The notes under the pieces were generated by a model. That model made no database searches and had not been told where the DNA came from. It saw only the letters and a program-made list of their open reading frames with translations. Source: Trabulsiella odontotermitis (GTDB taxonomy: Bacteria > Pseudomonadota > Gammaproteobacteria > Enterobacterales > Enterobacteriaceae). From it: a stretch of 64,000 nucleotides of DNA. Shown piece after piece: positions 44,368-53,790 of this stretch. A program made the position numbers and the translations under genes. The DNA lies in NCBI RefSeq assembly GCF_001297775.1, contig NZ_LIFX01000004.1, positions 1 to 64,000 of the forward strand. Direction: 5' to 3'. Within the stretch, counting starts at the first letter, position 1. Each line of letters starts with the position of its first letter.

Positions 44368-44861
44368 TGCGGATATTAGTGTTAGGTGTCGGTAACATTC
44401 TGCTGACTGACGAAGCCATTGGCGTACGTATTGTTGAAGCGCTTGAGCAACGGTACGTACTGCCGGACTACGTCGATGTTCTTGATGGCGGGACGGCGGG
44501 CATGGAGCTGCTGAGCGAGATGGCGGACAGGGATCACCTGATCATCGCCGATGCGGTTATCTCGCGCAAAGGCGTGCCGGGGGACATCTTAATCCTGCGT
44601 GATGATGACGTTCCCGCGCTGTTTACCAACAAGATTTCGCCGCACCAACTCGGTCTGTCAGATGTGCTCTCGGCATTACGTTTTACGGGGGAATTCCCCC
44701 GTAAGCTGACGCTGGTTGGCGTCATTCCGGCGTCACTCGAACCCAAAATCGGGATGACTGCCGAAGCTGAAACGGCGCTGGAACCCGCGCTGCAACACGT
44801 GATTGCAGCGCTGCGCGAGTCCGGCGTGGAGGTGGTGTCCAGGGAGGCATGTTATGGATAA
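44367..44861 (+). CDS. hybD: Hydrogenase-2 maturation endopeptidase HybD
   Basis: 164-aa cytosolic nickel-checking protease that cuts the C-terminal peptide off pre-HybC. Metal-binding residues are in VGNILLTDEAIGV (Glu and Asp), VLDGGTAGME and SPHQLGLSDVL. Overlaps hybC by one base and hybE by eight. Confidence 0.97.
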   Translation: MRILVLGVGNILLTDEAIGVRIVEALEQRYVLPDYVDVLDGGTAGMELLSEMADRDHLIIADAVISRKGVPGDILILRDDDVPALFTNKISPHQLGLSDVLSALRFTGEFPRKLTLVGVIPASLEPKIGMTAEAETALEPALQHVIAALRESGVEVVSREACYG

Positions 44862-45342
44862 TGAGATTGTCGGTTTCTCAGACAGCCCGGCGCAGGCGGT
44901 ACAGGCTGCGTTTGAGGTCATCTCGCGTGAGGCGATGCAGAACCTCTCGTTTTTGCATCCCGACATGCCGGTGCATGTGTCTCCTTTCAGTCTGTTTGAA
45001 GGCCAGTGGGTCGGTTGCGTGGTGACGCCATGGATGCTGAGCGCGCTGATTTTCCCCGGACCGGATCAACGCTGGCCGCAACGGAAAGTGAGTGAAAAAA
45101 TCGGGCTTAAGCTGCCCTTTGGCACCATGACCTTTACCGTTGGCGAGCTGGATGGCGTGTCACAGTATCTGACCTGTTCACTGATGTCGCCGCTGGATCA
45201 TAACCTGACGGCGGAGCAGGGCGTGCGGCTGGCGGAAGACTGCCAGCGCATGCTGCTCTCAATCCCGGTGAGCGATCCCTACGCCGTACATGCCAGCCGT
45301 CGCGCGCTGCTGTTTGGCCGCCGGAGCGATGAACATGCATGA
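44854..45342 (+). CDS. hybE: Hydrogenase-2 chaperone HybE
   Basis: 162-aa Tat-proofreading chaperone that binds the HybO signal peptide and keeps HybO and HybC together until export. The family core FEGQWVGCVVTPWMLSALIFPGP is intact. Start at ATG 44854, inside the end of hybD; the frame is open further upstream (44803), but the family begins at MDNEIVGF. Confidence 0.95.
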   Translation: MDNEIVGFSDSPAQAVQAAFEVISREAMQNLSFLHPDMPVHVSPFSLFEGQWVGCVVTPWMLSALIFPGPDQRWPQRKVSEKIGLKLPFGTMTFTVGELDGVSQYLTCSLMSPLDHNLTAEQGVRLAEDCQRMLLSIPVSDPYAVHASRRALLFGRRSDEHA

Positions 45343-45676
45343 GCTGTCCCTCTGTCAGAGTGCGGTCGAAGTGATACAGCAACAGGCCGCGCAGCATCAT
45401 GTGGCGCGGGTCACCGGCGTCTGGCTGGAGATTGGCGCGCTGTCCTGCGTGGAAGAAAACGCGGTGCGCTTCAGTTTTGACAGTGTCTGCCGCGGCACGG
45501 TGGCGGAGGGATGCGAGCTGCATATCGCCATTAAACCGGCGCAGGCGTGGTGCTGGGACTGCAGTCAGGCAGTGGAAGTGACCAGTCAGGACGCCCGCTG
45601 TCCCGTTTGCAACGGTGCGCGACTGCGTATCGGCAGCGGCGACATGCTGGTGGTGAAGAGTATCGAAGTGGAATAA
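45335..45676 (+). CDS. hybF: Nickel-insertion accessory protein HybF (HypA family)
   Basis: 113-aa HypA-type nickel chaperone that, with HypB, delivers Ni to hydrogenase-1 and -2. The nickel ligands are at the extreme N-terminus (MHELSL, His2), and the structural zinc site is two CxxC pairs, CWDC and CPVC. Start at 45335 so that His2 is correctly placed; overlaps hybE by eight bases. Confidence 0.96.
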   Translation: MHELSLCQSAVEVIQQQAAQHHVARVTGVWLEIGALSCVEENAVRFSFDSVCRGTVAEGCELHIAIKPAQAWCWDCSQAVEVTSQDARCPVCNGARLRIGSGDMLVVKSIEVE

Positions 45677-45698
45677 CGTCGTCATTCAGGAGTTAACG

Positions 45699-45953
45699 AT
45701 GTGTATTGGCATTCCCGGAAAGGTGCTGTCGGTGGGTGAAGATATCCACCAGATGGCGGAAGTGGAAGTGTGCGGCGTGAAGCGCGGCGTCAATATTGCT
45801 CTGGTGTGCGAAGGCGATCCGGCGGCGCTGGTGGGTCAGTGGGTGCTGGTTCATGTCGGCTTTGCCATGAGCATCATCGACGAAGTGGAAGCGCGGGAAA
45901 CGCTAATTGCGCTCGAACAGATTGGCGGGCTGGAGCCGGTGCAGACGAACTAA
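45699..45953 (+). CDS. hybG: Hydrogenase maturation chaperone HybG (HypC family)
   Basis: 84-aa HypC-type chaperone. The N-terminal [10 protein letters not shown] has the essential Cys2 used to hold the Fe(CN)2CO centre with HypD, and GVNIALVCE and GFAMSIIDE are further family motifs. It serves HybC. Last gene of the operon; AGGAG lies eight bases upstream. No hypBCDE genes follow. Confidence 0.97.
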   Translation: MCIGIPGKVLSVGEDIHQMAEVEVCGVKRGVNIALVCEGDPAALVGQWVLVHVGFAMSIIDEVEARETLIALEQIGGLEPVQTN

Positions 45954-45958
45954 ATCAG

Positions 45959-45987
45959 TTCCCCGGCGACGGGCATCGCCAGGGGAA
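45959..45987. other. Hairpin between convergent hybG and dosC
   Basis: TTCCCCGGCGA and TCGCCAGGGGAA pair with a single bulge around a 6-base loop. There is no real T tract, so it is a weak terminator at best. Confidence 0.5.
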
Positions 45988-45992
45988 TATAA

Positions 45993-47381
45993 TCACGCTT
46001 TATTTTCAGGGGTGTACATTTCCGAGCGGTTTCGGCCATTACGTTTCGCGACATACAGGGCTTCGTCCGCCGCCTGAATCAGGCGTTCGTAGTCCGGGTG
46101 TCCCTGAAACATCGCCGCGCCGATGGATAACGTAGTGGTGAGTTGTTTTCCGTCCGGCGTTATTACTGCCTGTTTCGTGGCCTTCGCCCGAATACGTTCC
46201 GCAATGTGCATGGTCTCGGCAGGTGTCGCTTCGGTCAGCACAATCAGAAATTCGTCACCGCCGTAGCGGAAAACATAATCGCTGCTGCGAACGTTGTCAT
46301 AAAAGACCTGGGAAATTTTGCGCAAAATGTCATCACCGGTCGCGTGCCCATGACCGTCATTGATCTCCTTGAACTTATCAACATCGATCAGCAATACCGA
46401 CAGGTTGGATCCGGCGCGATTCGCATGGGTAATTTCGCGTTTGAAAATGGCTGCCAGGAAACGCCGGTTCAGCAGTTTGGTTAATACATCCATGCCGACT
46501 TCATGCTTGGACACATCATCAAAGAGCCCGCGTAACAGGACGGAAATTTGTGTCGTGTTATTTTTAACTTTCAGCATAAAATCATTGCGAATATTTTTTT
46601 GCCGAAAGGTCCGGGACGCTTCTCGCGTTTTTATCAATATTTGATCGGTTTCCTGGATTAATTTCGCAATATAACCGACTTCGGCAATACCGCTGAAATA
46701 ATGGCGGCCTTTATGATTAAACCACAGGCCGAAATCCGCGCGGCTGAGAAGCTGAATACTGTCGAGATCCGCTTCCAGCATCACGTTATACATCACATCC
46801 ATTTCCCAACTGAGCAGGCTGCCAATCTGCCGCTCTTTTTCCTCTTCGGCATTTTCAAAAAGCGAAAAGATGCGGTAGTTTTCATCCTCTTTCATGCTGC
46901 TGTTTTCACCAAACGTGAATGTCCGCGCCATGATTTCCAGCGCCAGATCAATGCTGCTTAATGAAAAACTCAGGAGCTTAATTTTGTCGCTGTCACTGCC
47001 GTGGCGTTCGATGATCAGCGGAATGAGATTACGCTTTAAGATCCGCGCGCCCATATCGACTAACTGTATCGGGATACCAATGCGGGCATGGATCTCGCCC
47101 ACATGTTGCTGGATGGCAATCAGCTCATCGACGTCATTCTCCGAGCAGGAGAGAACACGCTTTAACCACATCACCAGTGATTTTTTCAGATGTGTTTCGA
47201 CCTGTTCATTGGTGAGAAAATCGACGGCCTGCGGATCGGTAAGAATATTGCTGTAAAAAATTTCGCTCAGATTCCGGGCATTATCTTCGCCCAGTCCCCG
47301 AGCCATGTCATGAATATGTGGCTCGGTTTCCCGGATCAGGCCGAGCCATTCATCTTTTACTCTGGCGACATAGCTTTGCAT
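45993..47381 (-). CDS. dosC: Globin-coupled oxygen-sensing diguanylate cyclase DosC
   Basis: 462-aa c-di-GMP synthase of the E. coli DosC (YddV) type. The N-terminal globin domain (about 1-155) keeps the proximal haem ligand His98 (GEIHARIG) and the distal Tyr43 (IFYS) at the same positions as in E. coli. The middle region (KEDENYRIFSL, SRADFGLWFNHKGRHYFSGIAEVG split over about 172-250) matches DosC too. The C-terminal GGDEF domain has an intact active site RYGGDEF; an RxxD inhibitory site is not obvious. In E. coli dosC is co-transcribed with the phosphodiesterase gene dosP; here dosP is not adjacent. It converges on the hyb operon. Confidence 0.93.
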   Translation of the reverse strand: MQSYVARVKDEWLGLIRETEPHIHDMARGLGEDNARNLSEIFYSNILTDPQAVDFLTNEQVETHLKKSLVMWLKRVLSCSENDVDELIAIQQHVGEIHARIGIPIQLVDMGARILKRNLIPLIIERHGSDSDKIKLLSFSLSSIDLALEIMARTFTFGENSSMKEDENYRIFSLFENAEEEKERQIGSLLSWEMDVMYNVMLEADLDSIQLLSRADFGLWFNHKGRHYFSGIAEVGYIAKLIQETDQILIKTREASRTFRQKNIRNDFMLKVKNNTTQISVLLRGLFDDVSKHEVGMDVLTKLLNRRFLAAIFKREITHANRAGSNLSVLLIDVDKFKEINDGHGHATGDDILRKISQVFYDNVRSSDYVFRYGGDEFLIVLTEATPAETMHIAERIRAKATKQAVITPDGKQLTTTLSIGAAMFQGHPDYERLIQAADEALYVAKRNGRNRSEMYTPENKA

Positions 47382-47519
47382 CTTGGCTTACTCCGTATTC
47401 GAACCTCATTTAATGATAATCGAAGTCTGAAAATTTGCGGGACGGTATAACCGACAGCCATGGAGACAGATAACATGACGATTTGCCACGGGAAAACCCC
47501 GTGGCGTGGCGTCAGAAAA

Positions 47520-48005
47520 TTAATGCGCGCAGAAGAAAATAGGGCGTTTACCCACGGTAAATATAAAACCCCGATGACCCTGCGTCAGAATGGTGTAGCT
47601 AATCGTTTTGTTCGGATAGACGTAAAAATCGGGTAACACATCATTAAGCAGCTCGTCCGAGACGACCGCATCGTTGGTCACTTTATGCACCCGGGTGGAG
47701 TGAAAACGCAGGTTATCTTTGTTTTCCGTCCAGGTGTAAGCGACGTCCTGGCGGATCACGCCAAGCGGTTTGTCGTTCTGGTAGTACGTGCCGCTGACCG
47801 CGACCACACCGGTCCGTTTTTCCAGGGTGTACATAAAGTCGAGCGTCATATTTGCCCGCACATCTTTATAATAAACCACCACCGATGCCGTGCATTTTTC
47901 GGGGTCGAGCATGCGCTCGCTCTGCCGGTGGTAAGCGTATCCGGCGATGCCGCCGAGTGCGAAAAGCAGTGCACACACTGCGGCTGTTCTTTTCTTATTC
48001 ATCAT
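47520..48005 (-). CDS. FidL/YqeJ-like membrane protein, copy A
   Basis: 161-aa protein with one N-terminal membrane helix (about 8-25) and a periplasmic domain. It resembles Salmonella FidL and E. coli YqeJ, which are encoded with ToxR-type regulators. Segments: VVAVSGTYYQNDKP, DVAYTWTENKDNLRFHSTR and the C-terminus GKRPIFFCAH. The start overlaps the regulator gene by 11 bases. Probably a periplasmic partner of that regulator, as ToxS is of ToxR; unproven. A paralogue with the same C-terminal RPIFFCAH lies at 53308-53790. Confidence 0.75.
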   Translation of the reverse strand: MMNKKRTAAVCALLFALGGIAGYAYHRQSERMLDPEKCTASVVVYYKDVRANMTLDFMYTLEKRTGVVAVSGTYYQNDKPLGVIRQDVAYTWTENKDNLRFHSTRVHKVTNDAVVSDELLNDVLPDFYVYPNKTISYTILTQGHRGFIFTVGKRPIFFCAH

Positions 48006-48822
48006 TCAGCCCCCGGAAATAGAGGGTGATACAACCGGAATTTGATTTTCGCTCATAGGGCCTGTGGCAAATCAGCGCTGACAACGCAGGCGCGGTGCTG
48101 GAAGAGGAAAAGTAAATCCACGGATACTTTTTACAATCAACGCCGGTTTTCATGACCGCAGTTTTGTATTTCTGGAAACTGTCACTGCCGTCGATATCAT
48201 CGCTACGGGAAAAGAACTGACAACCATTCACCGTTTCGTATAACCGGTAGTTGTCAAAGAAATTCTTCTCGTTGGTCAGATACCACGGATACTGGAATAT
48301 CAGCGCGCCGACAATAAACGATAACACCATCAGCAACGCGCGAAGGTTACGCGCGCGTTTGCTATTCCTGTTGCTGTCAGTCGTTTCTGATACCGGTGGT
48401 GGCGTGACATCCCGTAAGGCATTATCGCCAGCGACTTCGACATCATCAACGGTGTTTCCGGCAGCTTCCGTTCCGGCTATTTCCTCGATCTGTTCAACTT
48501 TAATGGTGCTGTCAATCTGAAAGCCTTTGCGCGGGACAGTGGCAATCAGCGTCCCTTCGGTTTCACCCACGGTGCGCAGCCCACGGCGAACAATAGAAAT
48601 ATTTTGATATAGCGTATTGGCAGGCACCAGCATGCCATCGTCTTCCCAGACCTTTTTAAAGAAATCCTGCTGCGGTACCACTTCCGGTGCAGCTTCCAGT
48701 AAAAGGGTCAGACAGCGACTGGCAGGCGTGGTAAGTATTACGCTTAGTTCAGGGTTAGTGACAGACGACAGTCTGTTCTTTTCTGGCCTGAACTCAATGT
48801 TATTGTTAATAATCCATAACAT
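47995..48822 (-). CDS. ToxR/CadC-type membrane-anchored regulator (MarT/YqeI-like), copy A
   Basis: 275-aa protein with an N-terminal OmpR-type winged-helix DNA-binding domain (about 1-100: ASRCLTLLLEAAPEVVPQQD, NTLYQNISIVRRGLRTVGE, IATVPRKGFQI), a linker rich in Glu and Val, one membrane helix (about 178-198) and a short periplasmic part with cysteines. This layout is that of ToxR, CadC and Salmonella MarT, in which the DNA-binding domain works while membrane-bound. Target genes are unknown. A 275-aa paralogue with the same architecture is at 53783-54610. Confidence 0.82.
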   Translation of the reverse strand: MLWIINNNIEFRPEKNRLSSVTNPELSVILTTPASRCLTLLLEAAPEVVPQQDFFKKVWEDDGMLVPANTLYQNISIVRRGLRTVGETEGTLIATVPRKGFQIDSTIKVEQIEEIAGTEAAGNTVDDVEVAGDNALRDVTPPPVSETTDSNRNSKRARNLRALLMVLSFIVGALIFQYPWYLTNEKNFFDNYRLYETVNGCQFFSRSDDIDGSDSFQKYKTAVMKTGVDCKKYPWIYFSSSSTAPALSALICHRPYERKSNSGCITLYFRGLNDE

Positions 48823-49394
48823 ACATCAGTCACCATGTATTTAAATGCAGCATATAAAGTTGTAACGGAAATGAAAGTTCAGACTCATAAATTGGCAAAA
48901 AACTGTGTACTTACAGTCGGCTATAAGTATCGCACATTTTCAACTGAAACACATTTTTAAAAATGCAAAAACCCCAGGTCAGCTAAGAATAATCGAAAAA
49001 AATAAGTACAGCCTTATAACATCATACTAAAAATATTTAATGAGAATTAACAGGTAGTTAGTCTATGGCAAGAATCTGTAACCTTTACAGGTGGGGCGGG
49101 TGATAGTTAAACCTTATTAACGAGTCATTCTGTCCGCCAAAGTCGCATTTCAGAGTTTATTATCGGTCTGAAGCGGGTGTAACTTACACGATTAAGATTT
49201 TTCTTAAATAATAACAGGATTTGCGAGCAAGTTAACAAATTATTTATTTCCTGAGCAGGTGTTGCGGTGTGTTTTTGCTCGGTTAAATAGCGCGCAATGT
49301 CACCTTTGTTCTTTTGCTTTGCGAACTATCCCCCGGAAAATCGTCATAAATCTGTCACAATTAACCGAATGATTACCACAATGAGGACGTAGGG
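48823..49394. other. 572-base intergenic region upstream of agp
   Basis: AT-rich, divergent promoters for regulator copy A and agp. I see no gene. A PHO-box-like sequence sits just before agp (listed separately). The rest has no clear repeats or terminators. Confidence 0.6.
49341..49358 (+). promoter_or_regulatory. PHO-box-like site upstream of agp
   Basis: TCGTCATAAATCTGTCAC matches the PhoB consensus CTGTCATAWAWCTGTCAY at 16 of 18 positions, ending 36 bases before the agp start codon. An AATGAT-like -10 lies at about the usual distance. Confidence 0.6.
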
Positions 49395-50636
49395 ATGAAT
49401 AAGACGATACTTACCAGCGCAGTTGTCGGCGCGATGTTAATGACCTCGGGTGTCCAGGCGCAAAGCGCGGCTGATGGATATAAGCTGCAACAGGTGCTGA
49501 TCATGAGCCGCCATAACCTGCGCGCCCCGCTGGCGAATAACGGCAGCGTGCTGGAGCAGTCCACGCCGGACAAATGGCCGGAATGGGATGTGCCGGGCGG
49601 AGAGTTAACCACCAAGGGCGGTGTGCTTGAAGTTTACATGGGCCATTATATGCGTGAATGGCTGGCGCAGCAGGCGATGGTGACCACCACGGAATGCCCG
49701 GCGCCGCAGACGGTTTATGCCTACGCGAACAGTCTGCAACGTACCGTGGCAACCGCACAGTTCTTTATCGCTGGTGCCTTCCCGGGGTGTGATGTGCCGG
49801 TTCACCATCAGGAAAAAATGGGCACCATGGACCCAACCTTCAACCCGGTGATCACCGATGACTCGCCGGAATTTAAAGCGAAAGCGTTGCAGGCGATGGA
49901 AAATGAGCGCCAGAAAATGCAGCTCAACGACAGTTATCAGTTACTGGCGCAAATCGCTGATTACCAGGATTCCCCCGCCTGTAAAGAAAAAAAGGTCTGC
50001 TCACTGATTGATGCGAAAGATACTTTCAGCGCTAATTATGAAAAAGAGCCCGGCGTTGACGGTCCGCTGAAAGTGGGTAACTCGTTAGTGGATGCCTTCA
50101 CGCTGCAATACTATGAAGGTTTCCCGCTGGATCAGGTGGCCTGGGGGAAAATCAAAACCGATCAGCAGTGGCGCGTCCTGTCGAAGCTGAAAAATGGCTA
50201 TCAGGACAGCCTCTTCACCTCGCCGGAAGTGGCGCGCAACGTCTCAGCGCCGCTGGTGAAATACATCAATAAAGTGCTGGTGAGTGATGTGGCGAATGCG
50301 CCGAAAATCACCATGCTGGCGGGGCACGACTCCAACATTGCTTCGCTCATCCGCGCGCTGGATTTCAAGCCCTATCAGTTGCCGAACCAGTATGAGCGCA
50401 CACCCATCGGCGGTAAAATTGTCTTCCAGCGCTGGCATGACGACAAAGCCAACCGTGAACTGATGAAAATTGAATATGTCTATCAGAGCACAGAACAGTT
50501 GCGGAATGCCGAGCCATTAACTCTGGAAAACCCGCCGCAACGTGTCACGCTGGCGCTGAATGGTTGCCCGGTCGATGCTAATGGTTTCTGCCCGATGGAT
50601 AAATTCAAAGAAGTGATGACTCAGGCGGTCAAATAA
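49395..50636 (+). CDS. agp: Periplasmic glucose-1-phosphatase
   Basis: 413-aa acid phosphatase of the histidine acid phosphatase (branch 2) family. Signal peptide [20 protein letters not shown] with cleavage after VQA. The phosphohistidine motif is SRHNLRAPL and the proton-donor motif AGHDSN. In E. coli Agp scavenges glucose from glucose-1-phosphate and has weak phytase activity. agp followed by convergent yccJ-wrbA is the E. coli order. Confidence 0.97.
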   Translation: MNKTILTSAVVGAMLMTSGVQAQSAADGYKLQQVLIMSRHNLRAPLANNGSVLEQSTPDKWPEWDVPGGELTTKGGVLEVYMGHYMREWLAQQAMVTTTECPAPQTVYAYANSLQRTVATAQFFIAGAFPGCDVPVHHQEKMGTMDPTFNPVITDDSPEFKAKALQAMENERQKMQLNDSYQLLAQIADYQDSPACKEKKVCSLIDAKDTFSANYEKEPGVDGPLKVGNSLVDAFTLQYYEGFPLDQVAWGKIKTDQQWRVLSKLKNGYQDSLFTSPEVARNVSAPLVKYINKVLVSDVANAPKITMLAGHDSNIASLIRALDFKPYQLPNQYERTPIGGKIVFQRWHDDKANRELMKIEYVYQSTEQLRNAEPLTLENPPQRVTLALNGCPVDANGFCPMDKFKEVMTQAVK

Positions 50637-50681
50637 CAATTTCGCCCCTTAATCGTTGAGGGGGTATTGAACTGAGGCGAT

Positions 50682-50707
50682 AAAAAAACCCCCGCCAGCG
50701 GCGGGGG
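50682..50707 (-). terminator. Terminator of wrbA-yccJ
   Basis: CCCCCGCC / GGCGGGGG stem with a 3-base loop (50689-50696, 50700-50707) and seven A residues on the left, which are the T tract for minus-strand transcripts. Confidence 0.88.
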
Positions 50708-50724
50708 CTCAGGTTATCAGTTGC

Positions 50725-50952
50725 TCAGACGTTTTTACGTTCGATGGTCTGTTCGCCCCAGAAGAGCGAGTCTTTATCGGTTTTTTCAAACGCGCGGATC
50801 AATACTTCATCGCTGCCTTCTTCCCAGATTTTTTCCGCCAGCTTTTCGTCATACTTCGCGGCTTCAAAAATGGCTTCGGCAATTTCGGGAGAAGTGTTTC
50901 GCAAACTTGCCCATTCGCCTACGTGATGTGCCTTTGCTTCATTACTCGGCAT
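50725..50952 (-). CDS. yccJ: YccJ, conserved small protein of the wrbA operon
   Basis: 75-aa soluble protein of unknown function ([18 protein letters not shown]...), matching E. coli YccJ throughout. It follows wrbA after 36 bases and has a strong AGGAG site, so the two are one transcript, known in E. coli to be RpoS-dependent. Confidence 0.92.
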   Translation of the reverse strand: MPSNEAKAHHVGEWASLRNTSPEIAEAIFEAAKYDEKLAEKIWEEGSDEVLIRAFEKTDKDSLFWGEQTIERKNV

Positions 50953-50988
50953 GTGTCTCCTCCTGTGGAATTCGGTTGAAGGTTAGCG

Positions 50989-51969
<981 letters not shown>

Positions 51970-52137
51970 ATGGCAAACCATCGTGGTGGAGCCGGCAATT
52001 TTGCCGAAGACCGTGACAGAGCATCAGAAGCAGGTCGTAAAGGTGGTCAGCACAGCGGCGGTAATTTTAAAAATGATCCGCAGCGTGCCTCTGAAGCAGG
52101 CAAAAAAGGGGGCAAAAACAGCCACGGCAGCAAATAA
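51970..52137 (+). CDS. ymdF: YmdF, KGG-repeat stress protein
   Basis: 55-aa hydrophilic protein with two KGG-type repeats (RASEAGRKGGQHSGGNF and RASEAGKKGGKNSHG), the family of YciG and YmdF. In E. coli these genes are RpoS-controlled and linked to swarming and stress. GGAGG site seven bases before ATG 51970. Position next to wrbA as in E. coli. Confidence 0.93.
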   Translation: MANHRGGAGNFAEDRDRASEAGRKGGQHSGGNFKNDPQRASEAGKKGGKNSHGSK

Positions 52138-52162
52138 TTGCTGAGTGACTGTGACACCCCAG

Positions 52163-52187
52163 CCGCCGGGATATCCCGGCGGTTTTT
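52163..52187 (+). terminator. Terminator of ymdF
   Basis: CCGCCGGG / CCCGGCGG perfect stem, ATAT loop, then TTTTTC. Confidence 0.9.
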
Positions 52188-52228
52188 CTTTTGTTATCCT
52201 GTCCGCGCATAACAAAAGGAGAGGGTGC

Positions 52229-52867
52229 ATGGCGCAGGGCGCAGTCAAAAAAACCGGTAAGCGTTCACAGGCGGTGAGTGCAAAAAAGCAGGCCATTCTT
52301 AACGCGGCGCTGAACACCTTTTCGCAATTTGGCATCCACGGCACCCGACTCGAGCAGGTGGCGGAACAGGCGGGTGTCTCGAAAACCAATCTGCTCTACT
52401 ATTTTCCTTCCAAAGAAGCCCTGTACATCGCGGTGCTGCGGCACATTCTGGATATCTGGCTGGCGCCGCTGCGCGCATTCCAGGCGGATTTTACCCCGCT
52501 GGTGGCCATCAAAGAGTACATCCGGCTGAAGCTCGAAGTGTCCCGCGACTACCCGGAGGCCTCAAGGCTGTTCTGTCTGGAGATGTTGCAGGGCGCGCCG
52601 CTGTTGATGGGCGAACTGACCGGGGATCTGAAAACGTTAATTGACGAGAAATCGGCGATTATCGCCGGATGGATAGCGAGCGGTAAGCTGGCGCCCGTCG
52701 ACCCGCACCATCTGATTTTTATGATCTGGGCTTCCACCCAGCATTACGCCGATTTCGCCACCCAGGTGGAAGCGGTCACTGGTGCCACGCTGAAAGACGA
52801 GGCCTTCTTTCAGCGTACAGTAGAAAACGTACAGCGGATGATCATCGAAGGGATCCGCGTGCGTTAA
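52229..52867 (+). CDS. rutR: TetR-family regulator RutR
   Basis: 212-aa uracil/thymine-responsive regulator. The N-terminal helix-turn-helix (ILNAALNTFSQFGIHGTRLE, VAEQAGVSKTNLLYYFPSKE) and the long ligand domain match E. coli RutR over its whole length. In E. coli RutR represses the divergent rutABCDEFG pyrimidine-degradation operon and acts on carAB and other genes. Here the rut operon is missing: the neighbour is ymdF, directly after wrbA. Start at ATG 52229 with AAGGAGAGGG upstream. Its end overlaps the convergent gene by four bases. Confidence 0.92.
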   Translation: MAQGAVKKTGKRSQAVSAKKQAILNAALNTFSQFGIHGTRLEQVAEQAGVSKTNLLYYFPSKEALYIAVLRHILDIWLAPLRAFQADFTPLVAIKEYIRLKLEVSRDYPEASRLFCLEMLQGAPLLMGELTGDLKTLIDEKSAIIAGWIASGKLAPVDPHHLIFMIWASTQHYADFATQVEAVTGATLKDEAFFQRTVENVQRMIIEGIRVR

Positions 52868-53259
52868 TTTCCCGGCGGCAGCGGGCAGCTCAGATCACCC
52901 TCTTCGCACTGCAACAGCGAGGCGAGAAACGCTTCACGTTCGACGGTTTTGTCCGCCAGACACTGGCTGTTTATCATCGGCTGGACGCTGCCGCCCGTGG
53001 CGCCAGAGCTCATAAACGTACAGTCCGCGTCACGCAGCGTAATCCACGCGTTTTGCGCTTTTTTCAGCAGTTCGCGCTGCGCCGGTACCGCACGCTTAAG
53101 CGCATCCTGATACGTCTGGTTGAGCTTTTTATCGGCGGCCTGATACTGCGCGGCAGTGCAGGTGTTCAGTTCCGTCTGCGTGCTTGCGCTGGCGCATTCG
53201 TCGGCCAGTGCACCGGTGCTGAACGCCAGGGCGCTAAACATAATCAGTATACGTTTCAT
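52864..53259 (-). CDS. Secreted LprI-like (DUF1311) protein
   Basis: 131-aa exported protein. Signal peptide MKRILIMFSALAFSTGALA, then a mature part with six cysteines (C in DECASA, NTCTAAQ, DADCTF, SQCLADKT, LQCEEG and LSCPLP). The domain of unknown function DUF1311 includes the mycobacterial lysozyme inhibitor LprI, with its conserved WI-x-RDADC. A role in protecting against lysozyme is possible but untested. ATG 53259 is used since GGGAGA is then correctly spaced; another ATG lies two codons upstream. Confidence 0.8.
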   Translation of the reverse strand: MKRILIMFSALAFSTGALADECASASTQTELNTCTAAQYQAADKKLNQTYQDALKRAVPAQRELLKKAQNAWITLRDADCTFMSSGATGGSVQPMINSQCLADKTVEREAFLASLLQCEEGDLSCPLPPGN

Positions 53260-53307
53260 TATCATCTCCCGATTTCATAATGAAACGTAGTATACCTGTT
53301 CTGCGTT

Positions 53308-53790
53308 TCAATGCGCGCAGAAGAAAATCGGACGTTGCCCAACCGTGAACAGGAACCCCTTTTCATCCTGCGGCAGAATGGAATAGGTAATGTTTTTATC
53401 AGGATAGACGTAAAAATCCGGCAGGATGTCATCCATCACGTTGTCCGGCAGCGACTCATCATTCGACATTTTATTGATGCTCGTCGAATGCAGGCGCACC
53501 TCGTTTTTATTTTCGGTCCAGCTATAAGCCACTTCGCGGCGCACCGTCCCCACCACTTTATTGTTTTCGCGGTAGGTTCCGCTCACCGATACCACGCCAG
53601 TGTTATTGTTGGTCGAATACATAAAATCCAGCACCAGATAGGCGCTCACATTGCCGGAATAGATGCGCACCGGCGCCGAGCAGCGTTCCGGCTTGTAGAT
53701 CTTCTCGACCTGAAAAGTGAAGTGGTAAGAGAGCGCGCCTCCTAATACCAACATAATGAGACAACCCAGCGTTGTCTGTGTTCTAGTCAC
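53308..53790 (-). CDS. FidL/YqeJ-like membrane protein, copy B
   Basis: 160-aa paralogue of the protein at 47520-48005. One N-terminal membrane helix (about 8-25), periplasmic part with VVSVSGTYRENNKV, EVAYSWTENKNEVRLHSTS, LPDFYVYPDKNITYSIL and the C-terminus GQRPIFFCAH. GTG start at 53790, overlapping the regulator gene by eight bases. Presumed partner of regulator copy B. Confidence 0.75.
   Translation of the reverse strand: MTRTQTTLGCLIMLVLGGALSYHFTFQVEKIYKPERCSAPVRIYSGNVSAYLVLDFMYSTNNNTGVVSVSGTYRENNKVVGTVRREVAYSWTENKNEVRLHSTSINKMSNDESLPDNVMDDILPDFYVYPDKNITYSILPQDEKGFLFTVGQRPIFFCAH

Noticed and set aside
47485-47505. GCCACGGG / CCCGTGGC hairpin after the FidL-like gene
   Set aside because: No T tract on either strand, so I do not call it a terminator.
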